Shown here one piece after another: positions 24,213-35,500 of a stretch of DNA of 64,000 nt. Under the pieces are notes generated by a model that saw only the letters and a list, made by a program, of their open reading frames with translations, was not told the DNA's origin and did not search any database. Origin of the DNA: Yamagishiella unicocca (Eukaryota; Chlorophyta; Chlorophyceae; Chlamydomonadales; Volvocaceae); NCBI GenBank assembly GCA_003116995.1, contig BDSL01000171.1, positions 1 to 64,000 of the forward strand, given 5' to 3'. The first letter of the stretch is position 1. Each line of letters begins with the position of its first letter. A program made the position numbers and the translations under genes.

Positions 24213-24401
24213 CCCGAACCCTCGTTGCACTTCAGGCTTGGGCCACGTGGATGGGCATATGACGGCACCTCTGCCCGCGCAAATGGATGCCGCTTGCTTC
24301 CATGTCCAGCGCGCCAAGCCTGAAGTGCAACGAGAGTTCGGGAAGCAAGGAAGCAAGCGGCATCCATTTGCGCGGGCAGAGGTGCCGTCATATGCCCATC
24401 C
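24213..24401. repeat. Two interleaved inverted repeats (order A, B, A', B')
   Basis: Arm A (24213-24241) pairs with A' (24314-24342) over 29 bp with one mismatch. Arm B (24249-24301) pairs with B' (24349-24401) over 53 bp with no mismatch. Because the order is A-B-A'-B', the two stems are mutually exclusive or form a pseudoknot. A transcript would fold into a 53-bp perfect hairpin with a 47-base loop. Such hairpins are typical of miRNA or siRNA precursors and of MITE-derived inverted repeats. No flanking target-site duplication was evident. Confidence 0.9.
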
Positions 24402-25506
24402 AGGTGCGCCCTCTACCTGACACCCTCTTCCGCTGCTGCGGCCGCTGCCTCAGCGGCCCGCATACCGCGGCCACGTCCGACCACCAGTTTGCGGCACTGT
24501 AGTATTACTTGTGGTTTCACACCAGAAGATCAGGACCATCGGGCATATCGCGTCGGGACACTGTATCATTCCATCATACCGCCTCCAGTGATTGACATAC
24601 CGCCGGTCAGATCCGAGTAGATCCTTTGTAGTGCTTTGAGAGGCTACACACTGCCTGTTGCCGTCAGGCAATGCGCCCAATGGTCCTAAATTATAAGGTC
24701 TGGAGCCGCATTTCACGGATAGTAGTATACTATTGTTACACTGGGGTCCCCTTCACCCGGTACGTAGTGGTGCTCGCCCTTATGGCATCATTAATCATTA
24801 GAACTTGTTACGGTGGGCTGGGTGCGTACGCAGCAAAAGGCAGAACCACTACGTAGGCACATCGCCATCTTGACTGTGTGCCTTCCCTTTTATGGACCAA
24901 CAGATCCCATTCGATGACGATATGAGCCTTCGACGCGACACACCAACCATGGGCAATGGCGACCCAGGGGGCGAGTAGCTCAAAGAGTCTCAAAGGACGG
25001 GGCCCTGCGTAAGCAGCCCATCCACCTACTGCAAACAAAGCCCCGTTTTGGTGGTCACTCTAGCAATGGGCACGGTAATAAGCTGCCCTTGACAACAACA
25101 CGAGTCGGGCTATGTAGCATGCATGCGAACCAATACCTCAAGGCCCCTTGCCACCTTACATCTGGTCCTGCTGAAATGCGCACTTCTGGTATCTGATAAT
25201 GGTGTTTGCTGACCTTTTATTCCCCCTGCATCATATCACAGGCCCTAACTTCATAAGACGGTCTCGCTCAATACGGCGGTCTGGAACCCACTGTAACAAG
25301 TAGTATGAAGACGCACGGTCGTCACCTCCGAAGTCCCCACCCCGACGTGCACAGCGTAGGAACTTATCCAGCAGTGAGCCTGCTGATGCCAAACTTAAAG
25401 AGGCCTGTCCTACGTGGACGTACATGAACCTGCCTGCTGCTTAGTCCTGGGTTATGCAAATAGACACCGGGTCAGGCCACTGATAACCATCGAAATCCAA
25501 TAATAG

Positions 25507-25511
25507 TTACA
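25507..25511 (-). terminator. Candidate TGTAA polyadenylation signal, ligase A
   Basis: TGTAA on the minus strand 757 bp beyond the stop of the U-box/ARM gene A. The same pentamer in the same context occurs behind gene B at 32346-32350, which supports its relevance. Confidence 0.45.
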
Positions 25512-26106
25512 TCTTAGCGGCCCAACATTCATCCTCCATCGTTAACTGTGCTCAAAAGCTATGCGAATGTTCCAGTGGATACTACTAACCGATCCTAAAA
25601 CGTCATAGCTAGGTCGTATTTTTAAATTTCGCGGTGGCACCTGATCAGCTCCCTGCAAAGGAGGTATAGAGGCGGGTCTTTAACACCACTAAAGTAATTC
25701 CGATTTGAATATATACCACCTCCTAACTAGTTGCTATTGGAAGGCAGATTGTGTCGTTCACCGATGTCGACGTCCTGATGAAACATAGCGGCCGATCTAT
25801 CCGGGCCCCCACAACACAGCACCGTATGGTAAACCATATCTCACCTGCGACTCAAACGCGTTCACCCTGATGGAAGGTGTCCCGAATTTCGCAAACATCA
25901 AGGCGGTAGCACACAACATACATCACACACCGTCCTGCTTCTAGAAGGTCCCTTCCTTCACAAAATTAGACTGAAAGGGACGTTGGAAGCCCAGCCAATA
26001 GGGTTCCAGGTGTCGTACCCTGCTGCTGCACCACTCTACATGCTGCACAACCAAAACGTGGGGAGTGGCCGCCCGCCTGCCCGGTGCATAGAAGCGTCGC
26101 CCTTAT

Positions 26107-26178
26107 CATGATTCCTGCACCCTGCTGTTTGAGCTGCCGCCTCGGAGCCTCACCAGGGCTGCGATGCCACCAGCCTTC
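26107..26178 (-). pseudogene. Orphan ARM-repeat remnant behind ligase A
   Basis: Downstream of the ligase stop codon, the minus strand again encodes KAGGIAALVRLRGGSSNSR followed by VQES and a stop. This matches the last ARM repeat of the gene (AGGIAALVRLRGGSSDSK). It is out of the gene's reading frame path and is best read as a leftover of an earlier repeat expansion or 3' duplication. Confidence 0.7.
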
Positions 26179-26267
26179 CGAGTACGACAATGAACACGCT
26201 TGTGAAGTAAGCGATGCTCCCTCTCGTGGCCCCGGCATGCGCCATCCGACCGCTGCTGGCTGTCCGC

Positions 26268-29200
26268 CTACACAACTAGGCTATGCGGCATCCTCGTTTT
26301 TTGTTTCCTCGACAGAAGGGTGTTCAGCGCCCATGCTGTCTGCTCCCGCACCTTGCTGTCTGAGCTGCCGCCTCGGAGCCGCACCAGGGCTGCAATGCCA
26401 CCAGCCTGCTGGATGCCCGCTTTGTTGGCATCGTTCTCATAAGCTAGACACTTAAGCGCGTCCGCTGCCTGTCCCTGCACCTGGCTTTCGAAGCCTAGGA
26501 GCTTCACCAGGGCTGGGATGCCACCAGCCTGGGCGATGGCGACCTTGTTGGCGTCGTTTACAGCTAGATGCGCCAGCGCGTCTGCTGCCTGCCCCTGCAC
26601 CTGGCTGTCTGACCTGCCTAGGAGCTCAACCAGCGCTGGGATGCCACCGGCTTCGGCGATGGCGACCTTGTTGGCGTCATACCCCAAAGCTAGACACTTA
26701 AGCGCGTCTGCTGCCTGTCCCTGCACCTGGCTTTCGAAGGCTAGGAGCTTCACCAGGGCTGGGATGCCACCAGCCTGGGCGATGGCGACCTTGTTGGCGT
26801 CGCTCACAGCTAGATGCGCCAGCGCGTCTGCTGCCTGCCCCTGCACCTGGCTGTCTGACCTGCCTAGGAGCCCCACCAGCGCTGGGATGCCACCGGCTTC
26901 GGCGATGGCAACCTTGTTGGCGTCATTACCCAAAGCTAGACACTTAAGCGCGTCCGCTGCCTGCCCCTGCACCTGGCTTTCGAAGGCTAGGAGCTTCACC
27001 AGGGCTGGGATGCCACCAGCCTGGGCGATGGCGACCTTGTTGGCGTCGTTTACAGCTAGATGCGCCAGCGCGTCTGCTGCCTGCCCCTGCACCTGGCTGT
27101 CTGACCTGCCTAGGAGCTCAACCAGCGCTGGGATGCCACCGGCTTCGGCGATGGCGACGTTGTTGGCGTCATACCCCAAAGCTAGACACTTAAGCGCGTC
27201 TGCTGCCTGTCCCTGCACCTGGCTTTCGAAGGCTAGGAGCTTCACCAGGGCTGGGATGCCACCAGCCTGGGCGATGGCGACCTTGTTGGCGTCGCTCACA
27301 GCTAGATGCGCCAGCGCGTCTGCTGCCTGCCCCTGCACCTGGCTGTCTGACCTGCCTAGGAGCCCCACCAGCGCTGGGATGCCACCGGCTTCGGCGATGG
27401 CGACCTTGTTGGCGTCATTACCCAAAGCTAGACACTTAAGCGCGTCTGCTGCCTGTCCCTGCACCTGGCTTTCGAAGGCTAGGAGCTCCACCAGGGCTGG
27501 GATGCCACCAGCCTGGGCGATGGCGACCTTGTTGGCGTCGCTCACAGCTAGATGCGCCAGCACGTCTGCTGCCTGCCCCTGCACCTGGCTGTCTGACCTG
27601 CCTAGGCGCTCCACCAGCGCTGGGATGCCACTGGCTTCGGCGATGGCGACCTTGTTGGCGTCATTACCGAAAGCTAGACACTTAAGCGCATCTGCTGCCT
27701 GCCCCTGCACCTGGCTTTCGAAGGCTAGGAGCTTCACCAGGGCTGGGATGCCACCAGCTTGGGCGATGGCGACCTTGTTGGCGTCATTACCGAAAGCTAG
27801 ACACTTAAGCGCGTCTGCTCCCTGTCCCTGCACCTGGCTTTCGAAGGCTAGGAGCTTCACCAGCGCTGGAATGCCACCAGCTTCGGCGATGGCGACCTTG
27901 TTGGCGTCATTACCGAAAGCTAGACACTTAAGCGCGTCTGCTGCCTGTCCCTGCACCTGGCTTTCGAAGGCTAGGAGCTTCACCAGGGCTGGGATGCCAC
28001 CAGCCTGGGCGATGGCGACCTTGTTGGCGTCGCTCACAGCTAGATGCGCCAGCGCGTCTGCTGCCTGCCCCTGCACCTGGCTGTCTGACCTGCCTAGGAG
28101 CCCCACCAGCGCTGGGATGCCACCGGCTTCAGCGATGGCGACCTTGTTGGCGTCATTACCGAAAGCTAGACACTTAAGCGCGTCTGCTGCCTGTCCCTGC
28201 ACCTGGCTTTCGAAGGCTAGGAGCTTCACCAGGGCTGGGATGCCACCAGCCTGGGCGATGGCGACCTTGTTGGCATCGTTCACAGCTAGATGCGCCAGCG
28301 CGCCTGCCGCCTGCACCTGCACCTGGCTGTCTGACCTGCCTAGGAGCTCCACCAGCGCTGGGATACCGCTCTCTTGCAGCCACGACTGGATGAACTTGTG
28401 CAACGCAACATTGGGAGCTAGCATCTTGGACTTGACGGGCAGGTCTGAGGCCGGGAGGGGCCAGGTAGAGCGGGCGGCGTGTGAGCCTGGAACCGGATGG
28501 AACTAACCAACTAACCGACTGATGAAGCTAACCACGCCCTTTTTTCGTCATATTGCTTGGTCCTATCAACTACCGAGTGCTGAGGCAGCATCGTGCATCA
28601 GCTGCGATGCTTACAATAATCTCCACGTACACCTGACAGCCGTGCCGCAACCACTCCTCGGCCCAGCACTTACTACTGCAGGGGTCCATGTCGCTTGTGG
28701 ACAGGTGCCGCTCGATCGCCTCGCGCTCATAGGAATGGCCGCTCTCAACCAACATGACTGGGTCTCGCATTATGTCCTTGGTGATGGGGCACAGGTAATC
28801 GGTCGGTATTATGGTGCCCGCAGTCCGGCTGCCACTGGGGGCGGCGGTATCATCAGCGCTACCGGCCGCCTGATTCGGTGTTGCCGGCGTCATAGCTTGC
28901 GAGAAGTCCTCAATCTGGAGCTCTAGGTCAGCCAGCTCCCGCTGCAAATCAGCAATGTCCGCCTCGTCCTGCCGTACGTAGTTATTGCGGCGCAACGAAA
29001 CAGACGGGCGGATTTCATTGTGTCAGAAAGCAGGTATAGACTGTTGAACCTGTAGATAGATAGATGGAAGCCAGTGCCGCCTACAAGTAATACTGGATGG
29101 TTCACTACTGTACACGTTTGCACCATTGACGACTGCAAAGGCTTGTTTCCTCATCCCGCTACACATACATTTCGCCATAAAACCCAACGTTTAGAACCCG

Positions 29201-29895
29201 AAAACCTTGCTTCATTTTCCCCTGTAGTGCGCAGATATACGCCCCTTAACAGGGTTCATATAAGCATGATGGTAACCAATTACGGCCCGCCCGCCCGCCC
29301 CACCCACCAGCACAATGACGGCCTCGTCGGTCGCCCCTGGCGCATTCATCCCGCCTCCCGCCGCCTCGAAACTGGCCGGTACAGCAGCCGGAATATGCTG
29401 ATCATTCAGTGCAGGGCCGCCTGCTGCGACTTGCTGCGCCATACCATGCACGGCTTGCTGCACGTCCCGCACTACACGATCCATCTTGCCCAGCAGCTGC
29501 GCCGCCTCGGTGTCATTCGTCGCCTCAGCCGACGTCGTCGGGTCTTCGTGCTGCTGCTTCTCATTGCCACAGGCGCCCTTCATGCTTGTTTTTAGTCGGC
29601 CAAGGAGCGCCGACAGCAGCAGCATACTCTTCCTTACGTTTGCGACGCAGTCGCCTGCATGCACGGCAGTGCGCGCGCGGCGGGGTGTAAGCAAGGAATA
29701 CCCGTTTCACAGTGAACTTCGCTCCGACTGGTTACCTAGGTTACGTAGCACCGAGCGCTGCTTGCTAGGCCTCCAATCCGTGGTGTCTGTCTCATCATAA
29801 GACTTACGTAAGGTTTGATTGTCCCGTTGGCCCGTTGGCTGGCCGTATACCCGGAACTCCTTAAAGCACCCCAAAAGCGATATCTTGTTTGACAT
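26268..29895 (-). CDS. U-box / armadillo-repeat E3 ubiquitin ligase A (17 ARM repeats)
   Basis: Predicted E3 ligase: the U-box recruits the E2 enzyme and the ARM solenoid binds substrates. Exons: 29895-29808, 29654-29308, 28968-28674, 28444-26268; phases agree, 968 residues. It starts MSNKISLLGCFKE; a leucine-rich coiled-coil-like stretch (DEADIADLQRELADLELQIE) precedes the U-box TDYLCPITKDIMRDPVMLVE, SGHSYEREAIERHL, DPCSNLPVKSKMLAPNVALH. Then follow 16 repeats of 41 residues alternating between type A (LLGRSDSQVQGQAADALAHL) and type B (LLAFESQVQGQAADALKCL), and a divergent cap repeat (GGIAALVRLRGG). At DNA level the A+B pair recurs every 246 bp almost unchanged. Plant PUB-ARM proteins have diverged repeats; such identity signals recent amplification. 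The first exon is supported by conservation in copy B. Genes 30845-31305 (same strand) and the OTU gene are neighbours. Confidence 0.88.
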
Positions 29896-30844
29896 ACCCA
29901 GGCCCACCCGCCCGCCCCGCACAACTATCAATGCGTGCCTCGGCGAGTTCCACGGCAGCAGGTAGAAGCGACGGCACATACGGCACATGCAGAACAAGCT
30001 GGACGGTCCACCTACGCACAGCGCTCTCTGGCTCTCCCGCATTTCACAGTGATGATGTTTTGTCGGCGTCGCACACCGCCGAGTCTGGCACCGGTCCCAC
30101 GGTGATGCTGGCGTCTTCTTGGTTGGTGCTGTAGCCGGCACTAAAAAGGAGACCGATAAGGAAACGTTTGGCATATACACACGTTTCCAGATGCATGTAT
30201 GCTGGTGGACTTCAGTTCAGGTACGTAACTGAATTCGGAGGTCGAGTGTCCTTCGAGTGTCGACTCCCACCCGCTGCTTTGTCTGTCTCGCTAGACACTC
30301 CGGCTGCTCTGTCAAGACGAACGTAAGAAAGAACCCTGGACGGTTTACTGAAATGTTTTGATCAGTCTTGGGCGCATGGTGGAGGATTTCGTGTGGTGGC
30401 TTGAGATGCTACAGCGAGGCTTGTCGAAGCCCTAGCGAAGGGGGGTGGAGGGGGGGGCCGAAGGGGGGACGGCCTACAGACCGGGGGAAAGGGATCCCAT
30501 CGCGATGTGCATTGTGTCCGTCTCGTGCTGATACTTTTCCTTCTCCGCCGAACGCCTAGCGCCAGCGAGCGGGGCGATATTCGCTCGCCGAGTGCGCCTT
30601 AAACGCTGCTGTGAAATGGGTCCGCCGCGGTTTGAGCGGCATACATTTGCTTTCGGGATACAGCGTAACTCCATAATATCAATTGCATTCAGCACTGCCT
30701 TGTCCTGCGCTGGTAAGGCGCCTCGTAAATAAGTGCGCCGTTTGGAGCCCTAAGTATATGTTGCCTGTACAGGCCTGCTGTTGCCTTGCTGTCTGTTGCT
30801 GCTATGGACTCTGGCTTCCCATGTCTCTTGACAGGATCGTGATT

Positions 30845-31305
30845 TTATTCTATATTCGTCCGCGCCAGGGCCTTCGCGCGTCCACTGGGCCCACCCCAAC
30901 TGATGGCTACCGATTCCCTGCGTACGTCGCATCGAATCACAATGCGTATATGCTGATACGCACCAACGTTCTTGGGCATGTGTGTCTTCGAAATACGCTG
31001 GGCGATGTTCTGGCATTGCCTTATAGAGGCCTCAATCCCCTGCGAAGCATGAGGCCGATGGCGATACGTTAAGATCATATGGAGAACACCAGGTTTTGGT
31101 GCAAGATCACTCACTCATGACCCACCTCGAAATCGCTGGTTTTCGGCATGGAACTGTGGCGTCCTGCCCATGCCTTCTGGCCGAATCGAAATGCATTTAC
31201 TACCCTTTCCGTTACGTCATGTACGCCAGCAAGGATTTCCGCAGACCGAAGGACAAAATTTAAGGCGCCGACAACGGGATGCATGTCTGCCGCAAGGGAT
31301 ATGCC
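30845..31305 (-). CDS. Uncharacterised protein A, C-terminal exons (paralogue of 36247-36724)
   Basis: I do not recognise the family. Two exons are supported by comparison with the tandem copy: 31305-31126 (GISLAADMHPVV to MPKTSDFE) and 31039-30845 (GIEASIRQCQNIAQRISKTH to ARTNIE, stop). Splice sites, intron phase 0 and reading frame are kept between copies although indels occur in multiples of three, which argues for coding. The exon ends (AADM and AGRHSSMP) are conserved while the middle is very different. The frame is also open further 5' with a hydrophobic run (LCAIFVLAILELFFSSIYVI), but a stop interrupts it in copy B. No start codon could be fixed; upstream exons probably lie within 31310-31900. 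Confidence 0.5.
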
Positions 31306-32240
31306 CTGCTTGGAAATGACATATATAGAAGAGAAAAATAATTCCAAGATAGCCAGAACGAATATGGCGCAAAGGACGGGCCAGTTCGTACCCACTGCAG
31401 TACACTTGTCCTACCTCCAGGGCAGGGCAGGGCAGCAAGCGATGGGCCAGATCTCACCGCTCGGATCTCAGCACTTCCTGCCGACAGCTTCTCCACCCTA
31501 CCTCCGGAGGCGGAGATGGAGCCGAGCTATGCACTCAGTACGCCGCACGAGTGCACAAGGCGGTGGCATGTGCGGGGGGTTGATCTGCTGCAAGCAGGCA
31601 GGTGAGCTGCGCCGCTTGCTCGCAGACGGTGCAGGAGCCGAGCAAGCGAGAGCGCATTCCGCCACCTGGAGGTTGCGCCACCAGCTGGCGGTGTCGCAGC
31701 CTCTCTGCTGCCTCCAGTGGCGACGAGGCTAAGCAGGGGGGGGAACCATGCTCTCGTTCCAGCTGCCAACCAGACGCCACCAGCTGGAGGTGTCGCGGGA
31801 CGTGGTCAGGACAAGCTGCAAGGAGCGAGGTCAGCGCCCGAAAGCCAATACCGATAAGTCTCTGGTGGCTCGCCCCAGGGTTTTATCTGGGATTACTGAA
31901 ACATGTCGAACGTTTCCTCACCACCCCCCATTACAAGGATCTCAGTTGCGCCTGTAATGCGCTGGAGGAGAGACAGACTCCGCGATGGGGCAGACACACA
32001 CGCGGGCCCGCTTTGTGGCGTTAGCGCTTGCAGCCAGCCCCCCTCCCATGTCACCCCCCTTTCCCCAGTCGCGTTACCGGTTCTTTATTAGTTGTAACCC
32101 CCATCCCCACACCATCGCCATACCATCGCCGTACCAGACATGAACCACATCACGCGGCGAGGTGGTGGTAATAAGGGCATCAGCACTGTCATCGTCGACA
32201 TAATGAACATGTAGTAATCCTGGCGGCTATTACTGCCATG
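31306..32240. other. Upstream part of gene A and junction between the two duplicated units
   Basis: This interval is strongly conserved with 36860-37140 and 37880-38230. Repeated phrases such as CCACCAGCTGGAGGTGTCGC suggest that it carries further 5' exons of the uncharacterised gene (minus strand, for example LVLTTSRDTSSWWRL near 31760-31813), but alternative frames are equally open. The last 200 bp are the spacer before unit B and contain CATCAGCACTGTCATCGTCG, repeated at 38330. Confidence 0.4.
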
Positions 32241-32345
32241 AGGCCTGTCCTACGTGGACGTACATGGATCTGCCTGCTGCTTAGTCCTGGTTTATGCAAA
32301 TAGACACCGGGTCAGGCCACTAATAACCATCGAATCCAATAATAG

Positions 32346-32350
32346 TTACA
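32346..32350 (-). terminator. Candidate TGTAA polyadenylation signal, ligase B
   Basis: Minus-strand TGTAA 360 bp beyond the stop of ligase copy B, in the same sequence context as the signal behind copy A. Confidence 0.45.
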
Positions 32351-32709
32351 TCTTAGCGGCCCAACATTCATCCGCCATCATTATTGTCTTCAAAAGCTAT
32401 GTGAATGTCGTTCCAGTGGATGCTACTAACCGGTTCCAGAACGTCACAACTACCGTAATCATATTCAGAAACACTGTGGTGGCATCTGATGACCGACCTC
32501 AAAGGAGGGTAGGGGCGGGCTTTTGACACCAACGCACCACTAAGGGAGATCTGTCTAACTAGTTGCTACCGGTAAATGGAAGGCAGGTTGTGTCGTTCAC
32601 CGATGTCGACGTCCTGATGAAACATAGCTGCCAATCTATCCAGGCCCCACGTCGCCCCACAAGGCCCCACAACACATCACCATATGGTTAACCATACCTC
32701 ACCTGCGAC

Positions 32710-34794
32710 TCAAACGCGTTCACCCTGATGGAAGGTGTCCCAAATTTTCAGGAGCTTCATCAGGGCTGGGATGCCACCAGCCTGGGCGATGGCGACCTTG
32801 TTGGCGTCATTACCGAAAGCTAGACGCTTAAGCGCGTCTGCTGCCTGCCCCTGCACCTGGCTTTCGAAGGCTAGGAGCTTCACCAGGGCTGGGATGCCAC
32901 CAGCCTGGGCAATGGCGACCTTGTTGGCGTCATTACCGAAAGCTAGACACTTAAGCGCGTCTGCTGCCTGTCCCTGCACCTGGCTTTCGAAGCCTAGGAG
33001 CTTCACCAGGGCTGGAATGCCACCAGCCTGGGCGATGGCGACCTTGTTGGCGTCGTTCACAGCTAGATGCGCCAGCGCGTCTGCTGCCTGCCCCTGCACC
33101 TGGCTGTCTGACCTGCCTAGGAGCTCCACCAGCGCTGGGATACCGCTCTCTTGCAGCCACGACTGGATGAACTTGTGCAACGCAACGTTGGGAGCTAGCA
33201 TCTTGGACTTGACGGGCAGGTCTGAGGTCGGGAGGGGCCAGGTAGAGCGGGCGGCGTGTGAGCCTGGAACCGGATGGAACTAACCAACTAACTGACTGAT
33301 AAAGCTAACCACGCCCTTTTTCCGTCATGCGCCGTCCGCATTGCCTGGTCCTATCAACTACCGACTGCTGAGGCAGCAACGTGCATCAGCTGCGATGCTT
33401 ACAATAATCACGTACACCTGACAGCCGTGCGTGCCGCAACCACTCCTCGGCCCAGCACTTACTACTGCAGGGGTCCATGTCGCTTGTGGACAGGTGCCGC
33501 TCGATCGCCTCGCGCTCATAGGAATGGCCGCTCTCAACCAACATGACTGGGTCTCGCATTATGTCCTTGGTGATGGGGCACAGGTAATCGGTCGGTATTA
33601 TGGTGCCCGCAGTCCGGCTGCCACTGGGGGCGGCGGCATCATCACCGCTACCGGCCGCCTGATTCGGTGTTGCCGGCGTCATAGCTTGCAACAAGCTCAC
33701 AATCTGGAGCTTTAGGTCATCCAGCTGCAGCTGTACATCAGCCATGGCCGCCGCATCCTGCTGTAGTTATCATTGCGGCGCAACGAAACAGACGGGCGGA
33801 TTTCATTGTGTCAGAAAGCAGGCATACCGGTAGACTGGTACAGCTGTAGATAGATGGTAGCCAGTGCCGCCGACAAGTGATACTGGATGGTTCACTACTG
33901 CAGTACAGCTGTACATGTGCACACAGGCTTTCCTCCTCATCCCGCTCAACGCATCTATACTGACTTACTTCTCGCCCTAAAAGCTAAAACCCAAAATGTT
34001 GGACCCCAAAACCCTGTAGTGCGCGGAAATACGCCCCTTAAAAGGGAGCATAGAAGCATAAAGTTGAATCTACCAACATCTCCCATGTGAGCTCCTTTTA
34101 GTACTGTTCGCACAGCAATAATCCCTCCCTCTCTTAGCCCACTAATACTACCGGCCCACCCGGCCGGCCCCCCCACCTGCGCACTGACGACCTCGTCGGT
34201 CGCCCCTGGCGCATTCATCCCGCCTCCCGCCGCCTCCAAACTGGCCGGTACGGCAGCCGGAATATGCTGATCATTCAGTGCAGGGCCGCCTGCTTTGGCT
34301 TGCTGCGCCATACCATCCACGGCTTGCTGCACGTCCCGCACTACACGATCCATGTTGCCCAGCAGCTGCGTCCCCTGGGTCCCAATAATCGTCCCCTTCA
34401 GAGGCGCGTTGGCCCGGCCCTTACTTGTGTGCACCGCCGGCGATGTCGTCGGGTCTTCGGGCTGCTTCGCCTTGCCACGGACGGCCGTACATATGACCAG
34501 AATATCCGACAGGAATTGCGTAATCTTCCTCATCTGTGCGATGACGACGCGGTTGCCTGCGTGCACGGCAGGCGTGCAAGCAACAAGTACGCGTTTCGCA
34601 AGAACGCAAGCAAGCAACAGTGGACTTCGCTCCGTCTCATGACCTACGTAGTCGCCGAGCTCTGCTGCTTGCTAGGCCTCCAGTCCGTACGTGGTGCCTG
34701 TCTCATCATAAGGCTTGCGTAAGGTTTGTCCCGTTGGCTGGCCGTATACCCGTAACTCCTTAGAGCACCCTAAAAGCGATATCTTGTTTGACAT
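32710..34794 (-). CDS. U-box / armadillo-repeat E3 ligase B, shortened paralogue
   Basis: Tandem copy of the ligase at 26268-29895. Exons: 34794-34719, 34556-34177, 33757-33463, 33221-32710; 420 residues if spliced as in copy A. The U-box is intact and identical in its core (TDYLCPITKDIMRDPVMLVE). Only three complete ARM repeats and the start of a fourth remain; the frame then leaves the array (ALMKLLKIWDTFHQGERV, stop) into DNA corresponding to copy A's 3' flank, so the C-terminal cap is lost by deletion. The first intron has donor GC-AAGC where copy A has GT-AAGT, which needs a GC-AG intron or kills splicing. The N-terminal region between exon 2 start and U-box has diverged (KGRANAPLKG insertion). 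It could be a functional short ligase or a decaying copy. Confidence 0.7.
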
Positions 34795-35319
34795 ACCCAT
34801 GCCCACCCGCCGCCCTACACTACTGTCAACGCCTCAGCGGGTTCCACGGCAGGCAGGAGAGATGGCACATACGGCACATACAGGACAAGCTGGACGGTCC
34901 ATCCACAGCGCTCTCTGGCTCTCCCACATTTCACAGTGATGATGTTTTGTTGGCGTCGCGCGCCGAGTCTAGCACCGGTCTCACGGCGGCGCTGGCGTCT
35001 TCTTGGTTGGTGCTCCAGGCACGGTGAGGGTGCGTGTGACAAGGACTCATTCACATGACCTAGGAGGACAAGGCGAAAATAAACCCAAGCCGGAGATAGA
35101 AGCGTTCGTCGCGATTTAAATTCGCATGCCGGAGAGATTTGGTTGCTTTTCGGAAGCTTCCAAGTAGTGGGTTGCGGCTCGGCTTCGACGCACTACTGTG
35201 CAGGGGGCGCAAAGAAGCCCGTTGACACGTCGACGGTGTACGGGGAGGGGTATGAGAGGAGATCCGTGGGTCGGCACTGAAAAAACTGATAAGAAAACGA
35301 ACGTAGAAGGGGAGGGGTG

Positions 35320-35425
35320 GCCAAGGGAGGGATGGCATAATGACCAGGGGGGGAGGGGGGGCCAAGGGGGGGGTGGCATAATGACCAGGGGGGAGGGGAT
35401 TGGCCATAAAGACCGGGGGAGGGGG
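35320..35425. repeat. G-rich tandem repeat with GGCATAATGACCAGGGGG
   Basis: Three degenerate copies of a 30-40 bp unit containing GGCATAATGACCAGGGGG (third copy GGCCATAAAGACCGGGGG) with G runs between them. Confidence 0.8.
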
Positions 35426-35437
35426 GGCGAGGGTTTC

Positions 35438-35500
35438 TAAGGATAACCCGTGGACGAAAGGGAAACCGTGTGTTTAGAACAGACGTTTAGAGATGCATGC
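35438..35500 (+). repeat. Dispersed 65-bp element, copy in unit B spacer
   Basis: Reads AAGGATAACCCGTGGACGAA, then GGGAAACCGTG, then TTTAGAACAGACG and GAGATGCATGC. Same order as the copies in the ion channel introns. Confidence 0.85.

Larger units (their letters stand above)
23519..25404. other. Gene-free AT-richer stretch upstream of the duplicated block
   Basis: No exon could be supported. Composition changes here from GC-rich to nearly balanced. It contains the interleaved inverted repeats at 24213-24401. A segment around 24669-24720 (GATGCGCCCAATGGTCCTAA) resembles 38266-38310, which shows that flanks of the duplicated block are also repeated. Confidence 0.5.
25405..32040. repeat. Segmental duplication, unit A
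   Basis: The block starting AGGCCTGTCCTACGTGGACG and ending near GCGTTAGCGCTTGCAGCC is repeated in the same orientation as unit B (32241-38235). Shared parts are the 3' flank and gene for the U-box/ARM protein, its upstream region, the uncharacterised gene (30845-31305) and the stretch 31440-32020. Identity is patchy: exons and some flanks are almost identical, other parts have diverged or carry indels. Unit A has the long ARM array. Confidence 0.85.

Noticed and set aside
24213..24401. Terminal inverted repeats of a DNA transposon
   Set aside because: The arms are interleaved rather than terminal and no transposase or target-site duplication is visible; kept only as a hairpin candidate.
26518..28506. 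662-codon plus-strand open frame (Ala/Ser/Cys repeats)
   Set aside because: It is the exact antisense of the ARM array; its repeats follow from the 41-codon repeat of the minus-strand gene, whose sense protein has a clear family match.
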